Shown in pieces: positions 1 through 7,749 of a stretch of DNA of 64,000 nucleotides. The notes beneath the pieces are model-generated. The model did no database searches. It had not been told where the DNA came from and saw only the letters and a program-made list of their open reading frames with translations. Position 1 is the stretch's first letter. Each line of letters begins with the position of its first letter. The position numbers and the translations under genes were made by a program. Origin of the DNA: Burkholderia sp. Leaf177 (GTDB lineage Bacteria > Pseudomonadota > Gammaproteobacteria > Burkholderiales > Burkholderiaceae); assembly GCF_001424345.1 (NCBI RefSeq), contig NZ_LMPF01000002.1, positions 327,119-391,118 on the forward strand, in the 5' to 3' direction.

Positions 1-219
1 GAACGAATCGCGGCCGACACGGCTCATCCAGCCGACCTTGAAACCCAGCCGCGACAAGCCGATCGCGACGTTCAAATCGGCGCCGGCGACACGCTTGGTG
101 AAATGTCCGACCTTCGCGAGATCGCCGGTTTCGGTCGCGACGAACAGCGTCATGGCTTCGCCGTAGGTCACGACGTCGAGCGCCGGATTCGTGTGCGGTT
201 TTTCGTGGTTCATGTTCAT
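1..219 (-). CDS. PfkB-family sugar kinase, 2-keto-3-deoxygluconate kinase-like (partial)
   Basis: This is the N-terminal part of a carbohydrate kinase that runs off the left edge of the window, with about 73 residues visible. The translation contains VVTYGEAMTLFVA and, further on, AGADLNVAIGLSRLG followed by GWMSRVGRD. These are the substrate-binding start and the first PfkB signature of 2-keto-3-deoxygluconate or fructokinase-type ribokinase-fold enzymes. Such kinases phosphorylate 2-keto-3-deoxy sugar acids in the cytoplasm. The start could be ATG at 219 or at 213; neither has a strong ribosome binding site. The gene starts 2 bp after the stop of the upstream isomerase gene, so the two are probably co-transcribed and translationally coupled. 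The exact substrate cannot be decided from the fragment. Confidence 0.8.
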   Translation of the reverse strand, partial: MNMNHEKPHTNPALDVVTYGEAMTLFVATETGDLAKVGHFTKRVAGADLNVAIGLSRLGFKVGWMSRVGRDSF

Positions 220-221
220 AT

Positions 222-1049
222 TTAAGCCGATGCAATTTGCCTGACGTAGCGCGCGGCGTCATCGGCGAGATGCGCTGGGTCGAACGGGAATTCGATACCG
301 CGCGGAACGTCGGGAGGGAGTTGTTTTAAAAGTGCGGCGAAGTAGCCGTCGTCGATTGCGGGCGCGGTTGCGAAACGCCGCGCGCCTTCGCCTTGCACGG
401 CCTTGCAATGGATGTAGGTCACGTAACTGCCAAGACGCCTGGCTGCTTCGAGCGGATCCTGTTCGGCCCAGCGCCAGTTGCCGGTATCGAAAGTCATCGA
501 TAACGCGTGCGAGCGCGGTTTCAACGCTTCGAACAAGGCGGCAAATGCGTCGATCGTGCCGCCGACCTTCAGTTGCCCGTTCTCGACTACGACCTTGGCT
601 TTCGATCCGGCGATTCCCGCAATTAGCCGATCGAGCGTGTTTGCATCGGTCGCCGTGCCTGTGGTTGCCGACCCGCCCAACTGAAACTTGACGATTCTCG
701 CGCCGAGCGCATCGGCTTCTGCCAGCGTTTGGGTCATCGCGGTTTCTTCGAGCGCGCCATGGTCGTTGAACAAGGTGGCAGGCGTGGAATAGACAGGCCA
801 GATTCCGGCTGCGCGGATCGTGTCGCCGAGATGGCGCAGGGAATCGGGCTGCGATTGCGTGTCATCAGCGAACAACTCGCGGCGCACTTCAAAGCCTGCC
901 GCGCCCGCTTTTGCCGCGGCTTCCGCCCAGGGCGCGTGACCATCGCGACGGATCGCTTCAACGCCAAATGCGCTTGCAACGATCACCACCGGGACGCTTT
1001 CGGCAGAACCGTTATTTTTGATCGAATTTCCTGAATTGCAGGATTCCAC
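222..1049 (-). CDS. Sugar phosphate isomerase/epimerase-like TIM-barrel protein
   Basis: The core reads VVIVASAFGVEAIRRDGH, then GFEVRREL, YSTPATLF, KFQLGG, VVENGQ and MTFDTGNW. This pattern matches the xylose-isomerase-like TIM-barrel family, whose members use Glu, Asp and His residues to bind a metal and isomerise sugars or sugar acids. Length is about 270 residues, normal for the family. The start is unclear, because no ATG lies near the expected N-terminus. The coordinate uses an in-frame GTG at 1049. An AGGA sequence sits about 7 bases before an in-frame ATC at 1022, and a GTG at 989 is also possible. The longer open frame back to 1238 would run across the palindromic operator at 1074-1091, so it is unlikely to be coding. 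The KDG-type kinase gene follows directly. Confidence 0.72.
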   Translation of the reverse strand: MESCNSGNSIKNNGSAESVPVVIVASAFGVEAIRRDGHAPWAEAAAKAGAAGFEVRRELFADDTQSQPDSLRHLGDTIRAAGIWPVYSTPATLFNDHGALEETAMTQTLAEADALGARIVKFQLGGSATTGTATDANTLDRLIAGIAGSKAKVVVENGQLKVGGTIDAFAALFEALKPRSHALSMTFDTGNWRWAEQDPLEAARRLGSYVTYIHCKAVQGEGARRFATAPAIDDGYFAALLKQLPPDVPRGIEFPFDPAHLADDAARYVRQIASA

Positions 1050-1073
1050 AGTCGAATTGGCCTCGAATCGCGC

Positions 1074-1091
1074 CTTGGAACCGGTTCCAAG
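1074..1091. promoter_or_regulatory. 18-bp perfect palindrome, probable LacI-type operator
   Basis: CTTGGAACCGGTTCCAAG is a perfect inverted repeat with a central CpG, the usual architecture of LacI/GalR-family operators. It resembles the PtxS site TGAAACCGGTTTCA known from pseudomonads. It lies 25-50 bp upstream of the probable start of the isomerase gene, where a repressor would block transcription of the isomerase-kinase operon. The regulator gene is not in the window. The assignment to LacI rather than GntR regulators is inference. Confidence 0.6.
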
Positions 1092-1203
1092 AACAATTTT
1101 TAAAAAAGACGCATTGCGTCCGGTATTTCGAGATGATCCGCCAGCGACCGGGTGGTTGCCATCATGGAAATCCCCTAGAAGTGGATTTGCGCCGCGAAAC
1201 GCG

Positions 1204-2094
1204 TCACGGCTGCGCATCGTGTTCCAGACATATCGCATAGAAACTCGCCGCTACCCGCGATGGCGCCGCCGCGTGCGGCATCAATATAGAAAAACGTCGC
1301 GTCAACGGCTCGGGCGCGATGCGCAAACGGTGCAGAGCGCCGTCCTCGTGACGCATCGACATTGCCGATACAAACCCGATCCCCATTCCCGCCCTCACCG
1401 CTTCCTTCACGCCTTCCACGCCCGCAATCTCCAGCGCGACGCGCATCTGAACTCCGGCGCGCGCGCAAGCACGTTCGACCAGCTGACGCACGCCCGAACC
1501 CGCCTCGCGCAACACCAGCGGCCCGGCGCAAAGCGCTTCGAGCGTGGCCTCACCGCCAGCCGTCGTCAAAGCGTGGCCACTCGGCGCAATCGCGACGATT
1601 TCGTCCTCATGCCACGGCGTGGTTTCGGTCCCGGGCGGTAGATCAGCGCCGACTGGCCCTTCGATCATCGCGATATCGAGCGAACCGAGGGCCGCGACGA
1701 TCTCGGTCGTATTGCCATCGATAGTGTGAATCGTCACGCCCGGATGTCTCCGATGAAACGCTGCAATCAGATAAGGCAGCAGATAACTTGCGGGCGTCGT
1801 ACTCGCTCCGATCCGCAACGTGCCGCTCTCGACGCCGCGCAACGCGTTGCGGTACGCGTGCGCCTGACCGAAGGTTTCGCGAATTCGCGCGGCATACACG
1901 ACGAGCTGTTCGCCGGCAGCGGTGAGCTTTATGCCTCGGCCGTCGCGTTGATAGAGCGGTTCGCCGAACTCATCCTGCAATTGCCGCAATTGCCCGGAAA
2001 CCGCCGGCTGTGATAAATGCAGCGCAATCGCCGCCCGGCTGATATTTCCATGCTCAGCGACGGTCGCGAAGGTTATAAGCTGGTCAGGGGTCAT
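1204..2094 (-). CDS. yeiE: LysR-family transcriptional regulator, YeiE-like
   Basis: This 296-residue protein has the LysR layout: an N-terminal winged helix-turn-helix (residues 1-60, with ISRAAIALHLSQPAVSGQLRQL) and a C-terminal effector-binding domain. It is divergent from a YeiH-type exporter gene, an arrangement also seen for yeiE and yeiH in enterobacteria, where YeiE has been linked to sulfite sensing. The start ATG at 2094 is well placed for this family. A T-N11-A dyad lies just upstream at 2101-2128. The gene name rests on the neighbour and general similarity, so another CysB/CbbR-like LysR regulator remains possible. Confidence 0.8.
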   Translation of the reverse strand: MTPDQLITFATVAEHGNISRAAIALHLSQPAVSGQLRQLQDEFGEPLYQRDGRGIKLTAAGEQLVVYAARIRETFGQAHAYRNALRGVESGTLRIGASTTPASYLLPYLIAAFHRRHPGVTIHTIDGNTTEIVAALGSLDIAMIEGPVGADLPPGTETTPWHEDEIVAIAPSGHALTTAGGEATLEALCAGPLVLREAGSGVRQLVERACARAGVQMRVALEIAGVEGVKEAVRAGMGIGFVSAMSMRHEDGALHRLRIAPEPLTRRFSILMPHAAAPSRVAASFYAICLEHDAQP

Positions 2095-2100
2095 ATGCGG

Positions 2101-2128
2101 GTAAGTATCGGCTGGGCTGATACTTTAC
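2101..2128. promoter_or_regulatory. LysR-type binding dyad in the yeiE/yeiH divergent promoter
   Basis: AGTATC at 2104-2109 and GATACT at 2119-2124 form an inverted repeat with a 9-bp spacer, giving the classic LysR core ATC-N9-GAT (T-N11-A, T2108 to A2120). The symmetry continues outward as GTAAGTATC and GATACTTTAC with one extra base. A second palindrome, ATATCGATAT, lies at 2149-2158 nearer the exporter gene and may be an activation half-site or part of a -10 region. Position between divergent genes fits autoregulation plus control of the exporter. Confidence 0.6.
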
Positions 2129-2201
2129 ATCCTAAATGACGATTTTTCATATCGATATATCTAGAATAGGATTGGCGTCATCAAACCAAGGTGAAAAAGC
2201 C

Positions 2202-3272
2202 ATGTCCTCCGCTGCCACGCCCGTCCTGAAAGCCACCACGCCGCCTAGCACGCGCGGGCAACTGAATGGAATCCTGTTCGTTGCCTTATTCGCCGCCGCT
2301 GTGACGCAGTTATCGGCGTTGCCCGCAATCGCGAATTTAGGCTTGAGCCCGTTGATCGTCGGCATTGTGGCGGGCGCGATCTACGGCAATGCGCTGCGCG
2401 ACGGCATGCCGGAAAGCTGGGCATCGGGCGTGAATTTCTCCGCTCGCAAGCTGTTGCGTATCGCGGTCGGATTTTTCGGGCTGCGCGTAAGCCTGCAGGA
2501 GATCGCGCAGGTCGGCTTGCCGGGGCTGACGGTTTCGGTTTTGGTGGTGGTGAGTACGCTTGCAATCGGCACGTGGGCGGGCATGAAGCTGATGAAGCTC
2601 GACCGCGATACCGCCCTGCTGACCGCTGCTGGCAGCGCGATTTGCGGTGCGGCCGCTGTGCTTGCGTTCGAGTCGACGCTGCAATCCGAGCCGCACAAGA
2701 GCGCGATGGCGGTCGGGAGCGTCGTGCTGTTCGGCACGCTTTCCATGTTCCTCTACCCGCTCGCCGTGCATCTCGGCTGGTTACATCTGGACACGCTTGG
2801 CGTCGGCTTGTTTTTCGGCGGCACGATTCACGAAGTGGCGCAGGTCGTGGGCGCTGCGAGCAATGTCAGCCCGGAAGCGACGCACATTGCGACCATCGTG
2901 AAAATGACGCGCGTGATGCTGCTGGTACCGGTGCTGCTCGCGATCGGCATGTGGGTGAACCGCTCGCGCAATGCTGCGGCTGGCGCCGATGGCACGAAGC
3001 GCAAGCTCGCCATTCCGTGGTTTGCGCTCGGTTTTCTTGCGCTGGTCATCGTGAATTCGCTGCACGTTTTACCCGATACCACCACCCACGCGCTCAACAC
3101 ACTCGATACATTTGCATTGACCATGGCAATGACGGCGCTGGGTATCGAAACGAGGATTGCGCAGATTCGTCAGGCCGGGCCGCGGGCGCTGGTGACGGGG
3201 GCAATTTTGTATGCGTGGCTGGTTGGCGGGGGACTCGCGATTACGGTGGGCGTGGAACGGTTGCTGGGATAA
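2202..3272 (+). CDS. yeiH: YeiH/UPF0324 family membrane protein, putative sulfate exporter
   Basis: This 356-residue integral membrane protein has about ten hydrophobic helices, beginning NGILFVALFAAAVTQL. It carries the conserved GNALRDGMPE, GFFGLRVSLQEI, SAICGAAAVLAFE and GGTIHEVAQVVGA stretches of the UPF0324 family. A member of this family (TauZ) has been proposed to export sulfate during taurine breakdown in Cupriavidus. ATG at 2202 is chosen over the upstream ATG at 2136 because AAGGTG lies 8 bases before it and the extra N-terminus lacks family character. The divergent LysR gene and the intervening dyad suggest regulation by that protein. A strong terminator follows. The transported anion is inferred. 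Confidence 0.85.
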   Translation: MSSAATPVLKATTPPSTRGQLNGILFVALFAAAVTQLSALPAIANLGLSPLIVGIVAGAIYGNALRDGMPESWASGVNFSARKLLRIAVGFFGLRVSLQEIAQVGLPGLTVSVLVVVSTLAIGTWAGMKLMKLDRDTALLTAAGSAICGAAAVLAFESTLQSEPHKSAMAVGSVVLFGTLSMFLYPLAVHLGWLHLDTLGVGLFFGGTIHEVAQVVGAASNVSPEATHIATIVKMTRVMLLVPVLLAIGMWVNRSRNAAAGADGTKRKLAIPWFALGFLALVIVNSLHVLPDTTTHALNTLDTFALTMAMTALGIETRIAQIRQAGPRALVTGAILYAWLVGGGLAITVGVERLLG

Positions 3273-3285
3273 GAGGCCACGAAAC

Positions 3286-3323
3286 AAAAGCAAAACCCCG
3301 CGCAACGCGGGGCTTTTGCTTTT
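3286..3323 (+). terminator. Rho-independent terminator after yeiH
   Basis: AAAAGCAAAACCCCGCG pairs, with one bulged base, with the complementary arm ending CTTTTGCTTTT. The loop is CAA, and the arm ends in T-rich sequence. It sits 14 bp after the stop codon. Confidence 0.85.
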
Positions 3324-3417
3324 ACGCCGTTTGCACGATCGAAGTTTGCTCGGTCGGCACAACCGTTGCTACCTTTCTTGGTTCACTCCCACAGCATTCA
3401 GCATGAGGATCTTACGA

Positions 3418-4155
3418 ATGGCGTACGAACTCTATTACTGGGATGGCCTTCAAGGACGCGGCGAATTTGTCCGGCTTGCGCTCGAAGACGCGGGCGCGGA
3501 ATACATCGACATTGCGCGCGGCGCGAAGAAAGACGGTCAGGGCACGGGCGCGATGATGAAGATCATCGAAAGCAAGAGTAAGTCGCATATTCCCTACGCG
3601 CCGCCGTTCCTGAAAGACGGTGAGTTGATCGTGCCGCACGTGGCGAATATCTTGTTTTACCTCGGACCGAAACTCGGCCTCGCGCCCAAGGACGAGAACC
3701 TGCGCTACGTTGCAAACGGTGTGCAACTGACCATCGCGGACATGGTGACCGAGGTTCACGATACCCATCACCCGCTCGCCTCCGACCTCTACTACGAGGA
3801 TCAGAAGGACGCGGCAAAAGTGCGCGCGAAAGATTTCATCGATAACCGGATTCCCAAGTTCTTCGGCTATTTCGAGCGTGTGCTCGAGCAAAATCCGCAC
3901 GGCCCCAAACATATGGTCGGCGATAAAACCACGTACGTGGATCTATCGATATTCCAGCTTGTCGAAGGTCTTCACTACGCGTTCCCGCGCGCGACCAAAA
4001 AATTTGCGAAGCACTATCCGCACGTTCAGGCACTCCATGATGCCGTGCTCGAACGCCCTAATATTGCTGCATATGTCGATTCGGAACGCCGGATTCCTTT
4101 CAACGAATCCGGCATCTTCCGTCATTATCCCGAGCTGGATCAGGACGCCGTGTAA
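3418..4155 (+). CDS. Glutathione S-transferase family protein
   Basis: The 245-residue product starts MAYELYYWDGLQGRGEFVRL, the thioredoxin-like beta-alpha opening of GSTs with an early Tyr. LKDGELIVPHVANILFYLG supplies the glutathione-binding cis-Pro and acidic region. The C-terminal half is all-helical (residues about 100-225). The family conjugates glutathione to electrophiles or reduces peroxides in the cytoplasm. ATG at 3418 is chosen because GAGG lies 9 bases upstream; an in-frame ATG at 3403 would add five residues. The stop codon is embedded in a 14-bp tandem repeat, which may have arisen by slippage. The substrate is unknown. Confidence 0.85.
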   Translation: MAYELYYWDGLQGRGEFVRLALEDAGAEYIDIARGAKKDGQGTGAMMKIIESKSKSHIPYAPPFLKDGELIVPHVANILFYLGPKLGLAPKDENLRYVANGVQLTIADMVTEVHDTHHPLASDLYYEDQKDAAKVRAKDFIDNRIPKFFGYFERVLEQNPHGPKHMVGDKTTYVDLSIFQLVEGLHYAFPRATKKFAKHYPHVQALHDAVLERPNIAAYVDSERRIPFNESGIFRHYPELDQDAV

Positions 4156-4191
4156 CGGACGCCGTGTAACGGACCCGGTGTAACGGACGCC
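4143..4191. repeat. 14-bp tandem repeat, 3.5 copies, overlapping a stop codon
   Basis: GGACGCCGTGTAAC occurs at 4143-4156 and 4157-4170. A third copy with two changes is at 4171-4184 (GGACCCGGTGTAAC), followed by GGACGCC. The first copy contains the TAA stop of the GST-family gene. It looks like local duplication of the gene's last codons. Confidence 0.9.
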
Positions 4192-4235
4192 TGAACCTTC
4201 TCCGTTTGAATAACCGTAATCAAAAGGAGCATCAG

Positions 4236-5039
4236 ATGGTTGAAACGATTCCCTCATTTGGACTGGGCACTTTTCGTGTGGATGCCGAAAAGACCGTGAA
4301 CTCGGTCAAGAGCGCGCTGCAACTCGGCTACCGCCATATCGATACCGCGAAGTTCTACAACAACGAGGAATCCGTCGGCAAAGGCGTGCGCGATTCCGGC
4401 ATTCCACGCGACGATATCTGGGTCACGACGAAGGTCTGGCACGACCAGTTGCGTCGTGAGGACGTAGTGAAAAGCCTCGTTGAAAGCCACAAGAAACTGA
4501 ACATCGGCACGATCGATCTCGCGCTCGTCCACTGGCCGTCGCCAGACAGCGTGGTGCCGATCGCCGAGACCATCGCCGGATTTCAGGACGCGCAAAAAGA
4601 AGGGCTGATCCGCCATTTCGGCGTCTCGAACTTCACCGCGCCCCTGCTTGAGGAAGCGCTGAAGGCGCCGGGCGGCGAAGGCATTGTGACTAATCAGTTC
4701 GAGATCAGCCCGTTCCTCGCGAACCGCAAGCTCGTTGAAGCCACGCAGAAGCTTGGCGTGAAAGCGACCGCCTATATGCCGCTCGGCGAAAGCCGCGCGC
4801 ACAAGGACCCGACGCTCAACGAAATCGCGAAGAAACACGGCGCGACGGCCGCGCAGGTGACGTTTGCGTGGTTGTTGTCGCGGGATATCGTGGTGCTGTC
4901 GGCATCGACGAATCCGGAACATCAGCAAGTCAACTGGGACTCGCGAAAGCTCCAGCTCGACGCCGACGACATCGAGAAAATCGATGCTCTCGATGAAGGC
5001 GAACGCCACGCCAAACCGCCCTTCGCGCCGAAGTGGTGA
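4236..5039 (+). CDS. dkgB: Aldo/keto reductase, 2,5-didehydrogluconate reductase DkgB-like
   Basis: This 267-residue aldo/keto reductase has the catalytic tetrad D36, Y41, K66 and H99 in HIDTAKFYNNE, VTTKVW and LVHWPS. Its length and sequence follow E. coli DkgB: FGLGTFR start, VSNFT, TNQFEISPFL and a PP.APKW-type tail. Such enzymes use NADPH to reduce keto sugars, methylglyoxal and other carbonyls in a soluble TIM barrel. The start ATG at 4236 follows AAAAGGAGC at ideal spacing. The gene stands alone between the GST gene and a terminator. Physiological substrate is uncertain because the family is promiscuous. Confidence 0.88.
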   Translation: MVETIPSFGLGTFRVDAEKTVNSVKSALQLGYRHIDTAKFYNNEESVGKGVRDSGIPRDDIWVTTKVWHDQLRREDVVKSLVESHKKLNIGTIDLALVHWPSPDSVVPIAETIAGFQDAQKEGLIRHFGVSNFTAPLLEEALKAPGGEGIVTNQFEISPFLANRKLVEATQKLGVKATAYMPLGESRAHKDPTLNEIAKKHGATAAQVTFAWLLSRDIVVLSASTNPEHQQVNWDSRKLQLDADDIEKIDALDEGERHAKPPFAPKW

Positions 5040-5062
5040 GATAGCGTTGAGATATTGAACAG

Positions 5063-5096
5063 CCCGGCCGCGCGCCCTGCACGGCCGGGTTTTTTT
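5063..5096 (+). terminator. Rho-independent terminator after dkgB
   Basis: CCCGGCCG at 5063-5070 pairs with CGGCCGGG at 5082-5089, followed by seven T residues. It is 23 bp past the dkgB stop codon. Confidence 0.85.
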
Positions 5097-5193
5097 ATCG
5101 CCGCAATCCGGGCGCGCAAGAAGTCCTCACGGCCAGTCGCCGATGATATCCTTGCCCCGCACAATCCGTCCGATCCGCTCAAACCAAGCTCAC

Positions 5194-6930
5194 GTGCTTT
5201 CATTTCTTCTCAAGCTGCGTACCCGCGCCCAGCGCCGATTCCGTTTTTCCGAAGCCCATACCATGCTCGTCTGGGCGGTAATCGTCGGCGTGGCCGGTGC
5301 GTTCGCGACGGCGGCGTTCCGGATCGGTATCGACGAATTGCAGCGGATCTTTGGCGGCGCGAACGGCAACTTCGTGGAGATGGCGACCCGCCTGCCCTGG
5401 CCCGTGCGCGTCGCGCTGCCCGCGGCAGGTGGATTGATCGCAGGGCTGTGTCTTCTGGTGGCGCGGCGGCGCACCACGACTCAGGCGCACGCCGATTACA
5501 TGGAAGCAGTGACGATCGGCGACGGCGTGGTGCCGGTATCGCAAAGTTTGTGGCGGAGCGTTTCTTCGCTCTTCACCATTGCAAGCGGCGGCTCGATCGG
5601 ACGTGAAGGATCGATGGTGCAACTCGCCGCGCTCTGTGCGTCCCTGATCGGCCGATGGGTTCACTTCGATCCCGCTCGTCTGCGCCTGCTGGTCGCTTGC
5701 GGCGCGGCGGCCGGGATCACGTCGGCTTATAACGCCCCGATTGCCGGCGCGTTCTTCGTGACGGAGATCGTGCTGGGTTCCATCGCGATGGAAAGCTTCG
5801 GGCCGATCGTCGTCTCGTCGGTGGTCGCGAACATCACGATGCGCGAGTTCGCGGGTTATCGGCCGCCATACGAAATGCCCGTGTTCCCGACCGTGACGGG
5901 CGTGGAAGTGCTGCTGTTTGTCGTGCTCGGCTTGATCTGCGGCGTGCTCGCGCCGTATTTTCTCAGGTTGCTGTCGGCATCGAAGGAACGCTTCGCTCGT
6001 CTGCCATTGCCTGTTCCCGTACGGCTCGCGCTCGGCGGGTTGATCGTCGGCGTGATCTCCGTGTGGTATCCCGAGGTCTGGGGTAACGGTTATGAAGTCG
6101 TGAACTCGATCCTGCATCACGCGTGGACCTGGGAAGCGCTCGCCGCCGTGTTGCTCTTCAAGATCGTCGCGACCGCTGCAACCGCCGGTTCGGGCGCGGT
6201 CGGCGGGATCTTCACGCCAACGCTTTTCGTGGGCGCGGTCGTCGGCTGCCTGTTCGGACTCGCGGCGCACGCCATCTGGCCGCACTCGACATCGGCGCCC
6301 TTCGCCTACGCGATGGTCGGCATGGGCGCGTTCCTCGCCGCTGCCACGCACGCGCCGCTGATGGCCATCCTGATGATTTTCGAAATGACGCTGAGTTATC
6401 AGGTCATGCTGCCACTGATGCTTTCGTGCGTGGTGGCGTTTTTCATCGCGCGGGCATCGGCGCAGACTTCCATGTACGAAGTCACGCTGCGTCGTAATCG
6501 CGATGAAAAAGAACGTCTGCGCCTGGCCGCCACGCAAATGCGCGAACTTGTAAAACCGCCGGATACAGTCGTGCAACTCGATGCCGACGTGAAGACCATG
6601 ACGCGCGTGTTTCTGGAATATCCGGTGAAATACCTTTACGTCGTCGATACAGACGGCCTGTTTCGCGGCGTGGTTGCGCTGAAAGACATCACGTCCGACC
6701 TCCTCGACGAACGCGATACCGCCGTGAAATCCGCGGCGGATTATCTGCAACCTCATTTCGATGTGCTGACGCCGGACATGTCGCTCGGCGAGGCACTGCA
6801 GCATTTCCTCGCGTTTCAGGGCGAGCGCTTGCCGGTGATCGATTGCACGGCGCGGCCGGTTTTGCTTGGTGTGGTCTACAAGACGTCGCTGCTGGATGCG
6901 TACTTCCGTCTCAATCCGTCTCCGCGCTAG
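5194..6930 (+). CDS. clcB: ClC-family chloride channel/transporter with C-terminal CBS pair
   Basis: The 578-residue product carries the ClC signatures GGSIGREGS (gating Glu at about residue 138), AYNAPIAGAFFVTE and GAVGGIFTPTLF. About ten to twelve hydrophobic helices occupy residues 25-440. A soluble tail from about residue 455 contains two CBS motifs that may bind adenine nucleotides. Family members move chloride, often in exchange for protons, across the inner membrane and help in acid resistance. GTG at 5194 is preferred because the sequence from there (VLSFLLKLRTRAQRRFRF) looks like a basic cytoplasmic leader. An upstream ATG at 5143 would add 17 poorly typed residues. The gene name follows the best-known family member and is tentative. 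Confidence 0.85.
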   Translation: MLSFLLKLRTRAQRRFRFSEAHTMLVWAVIVGVAGAFATAAFRIGIDELQRIFGGANGNFVEMATRLPWPVRVALPAAGGLIAGLCLLVARRRTTTQAHADYMEAVTIGDGVVPVSQSLWRSVSSLFTIASGGSIGREGSMVQLAALCASLIGRWVHFDPARLRLLVACGAAAGITSAYNAPIAGAFFVTEIVLGSIAMESFGPIVVSSVVANITMREFAGYRPPYEMPVFPTVTGVEVLLFVVLGLICGVLAPYFLRLLSASKERFARLPLPVPVRLALGGLIVGVISVWYPEVWGNGYEVVNSILHHAWTWEALAAVLLFKIVATAATAGSGAVGGIFTPTLFVGAVVGCLFGLAAHAIWPHSTSAPFAYAMVGMGAFLAAATHAPLMAILMIFEMTLSYQVMLPLMLSCVVAFFIARASAQTSMYEVTLRRNRDEKERLRLAATQMRELVKPPDTVVQLDADVKTMTRVFLEYPVKYLYVVDTDGLFRGVVALKDITSDLLDERDTAVKSAADYLQPHFDVLTPDMSLGEALQHFLAFQGERLPVIDCTARPVLLGVVYKTSLLDAYFRLNPSPR

Positions 6931-6973
6931 ATCGGGGACAAACCCGCGTTTTAATTGCGCGTCGCGTGCAAAA

Positions 6974-7012
6974 AAGCGGCGCGGTTGGCGGCAAGAAAGT
7001 TCGGCGCCGCTT
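6974..7012. other. Inverted repeat downstream of the ClC gene
   Basis: AAGCGGCGC at 6974-6982 and GCGCCGCTT at 7004-7012 are perfect arms around a 21-base loop. Read on the minus strand the hairpin is followed by six T residues, but no minus-strand gene ends here. Read on the plus strand the tail is only weakly T-rich. It may be an imperfect terminator for the ClC gene. Apart from this, 6931-7196 shows nothing. Confidence 0.35.
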
Positions 7013-7196
7013 CTAGAAATTACGCGAAGAACATCCGGTATCGCCGTGCGCCTTGAGGCTCGCCGCGACATTAGGAATCGTCTGTCGATTACTGCAAACG
7101 AAGGCGCTGCTGATTGGCATAACCCTTGCTCGATGCATCGCTGATATTCTTGTACTGCCTTGATCTGATTCGTTTTGTTGTCAGGAGGGTTGGGCG

Positions 7197-7472
7197 ATGA
7201 AAACCTCGACGGTGTTATCCATGGCGCTGGTATCCGTGTCCTGCTACGCGGCCCCGCTCCACACGGGCGACGGTGCAGCCGATGCCGCGCGGCAGCAGCA
7301 GGCCATGCGCGTTGCGCTCGCTTTGCGCGCGAACGCAGCGCCGGTTTCGCCGCCCGCGCCTGATATCGCTGCACAGGAAATCGATCACGCCCGCTGGCGC
7401 CATGTGCCATTGCCGAAGTCACGCTCGCCGAGTCACGGAATGGTTAGCCAGGTGGTGCAAGTTCGCACGTAA
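7197..7472 (+). CDS. Small secreted hypothetical protein
   Basis: This 91-residue protein has an N-terminal signal sequence (MKTSTVLSMALVSVSCYA) with likely cleavage before APL. The mature part is Ala- and Pro-rich with no recognised domain. ATG at 7197 is supported by a strong AGGAGG at 7183-7188. The next gene starts 21 bp downstream, so the two may form an operon. No function can be given. Confidence 0.65.
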   Translation: MKTSTVLSMALVSVSCYAAPLHTGDGAADAARQQQAMRVALALRANAAPVSPPAPDIAAQEIDHARWRHVPLPKSRSPSHGMVSQVVQVRT

Positions 7473-7493
7473 GTCAACATTCCAAGGACACAG

Positions 7494-7736
7494 ATGACCG
7501 ATACACGCATCAGCGAAAGCCTGAATTACGAACCTATCGACGATGAAATCGCGCAAGTGCTGCGCGAGGTGAAATTCCCGGCCAACAAGGATGGCATTGT
7601 GGATGCTGCCCGCGAGGCGGGTGTAAGCAATGACGTAATCAGCGTATTCAACGGCTTGCCCGAACAGGACTACGCGGATGCGAACGCCGTGGAGCAACTG
7701 CTCGGCAGCAACGGCGGCTCCGGCATCTCAGCCTGA
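7494..7736 (+). CDS. Small DUF2795-like protein
   Basis: This 80-residue acidic protein contains EPIDDEIAQVLREVKFPANKD followed by IVDAAREAGVSNDVISVFNGLPEQDYADANAV. The pattern of a small helical protein ending in a 'LP...Y.. AN.V' segment fits the DUF2795 family, whose role is unknown. AAGGA lies about 10 bases before the ATG. It follows the secreted small protein by 21 bp and is convergent with the TetR gene, whose stop is 13 bp away. Confidence 0.75.
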   Translation: MTDTRISESLNYEPIDDEIAQVLREVKFPANKDGIVDAAREAGVSNDVISVFNGLPEQDYADANAVEQLLGSNGGSGISA

Positions 7737-7749
7737 AAGAACGATCAAT

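Noticed and set aside
5200..7422. 740-codon open frame on the minus strand
   Set aside because: It lies antisense to the ClC channel gene, and its Arg/His-rich translation is a product of GC-rich codon bias. The plus-strand gene has clear family motifs.
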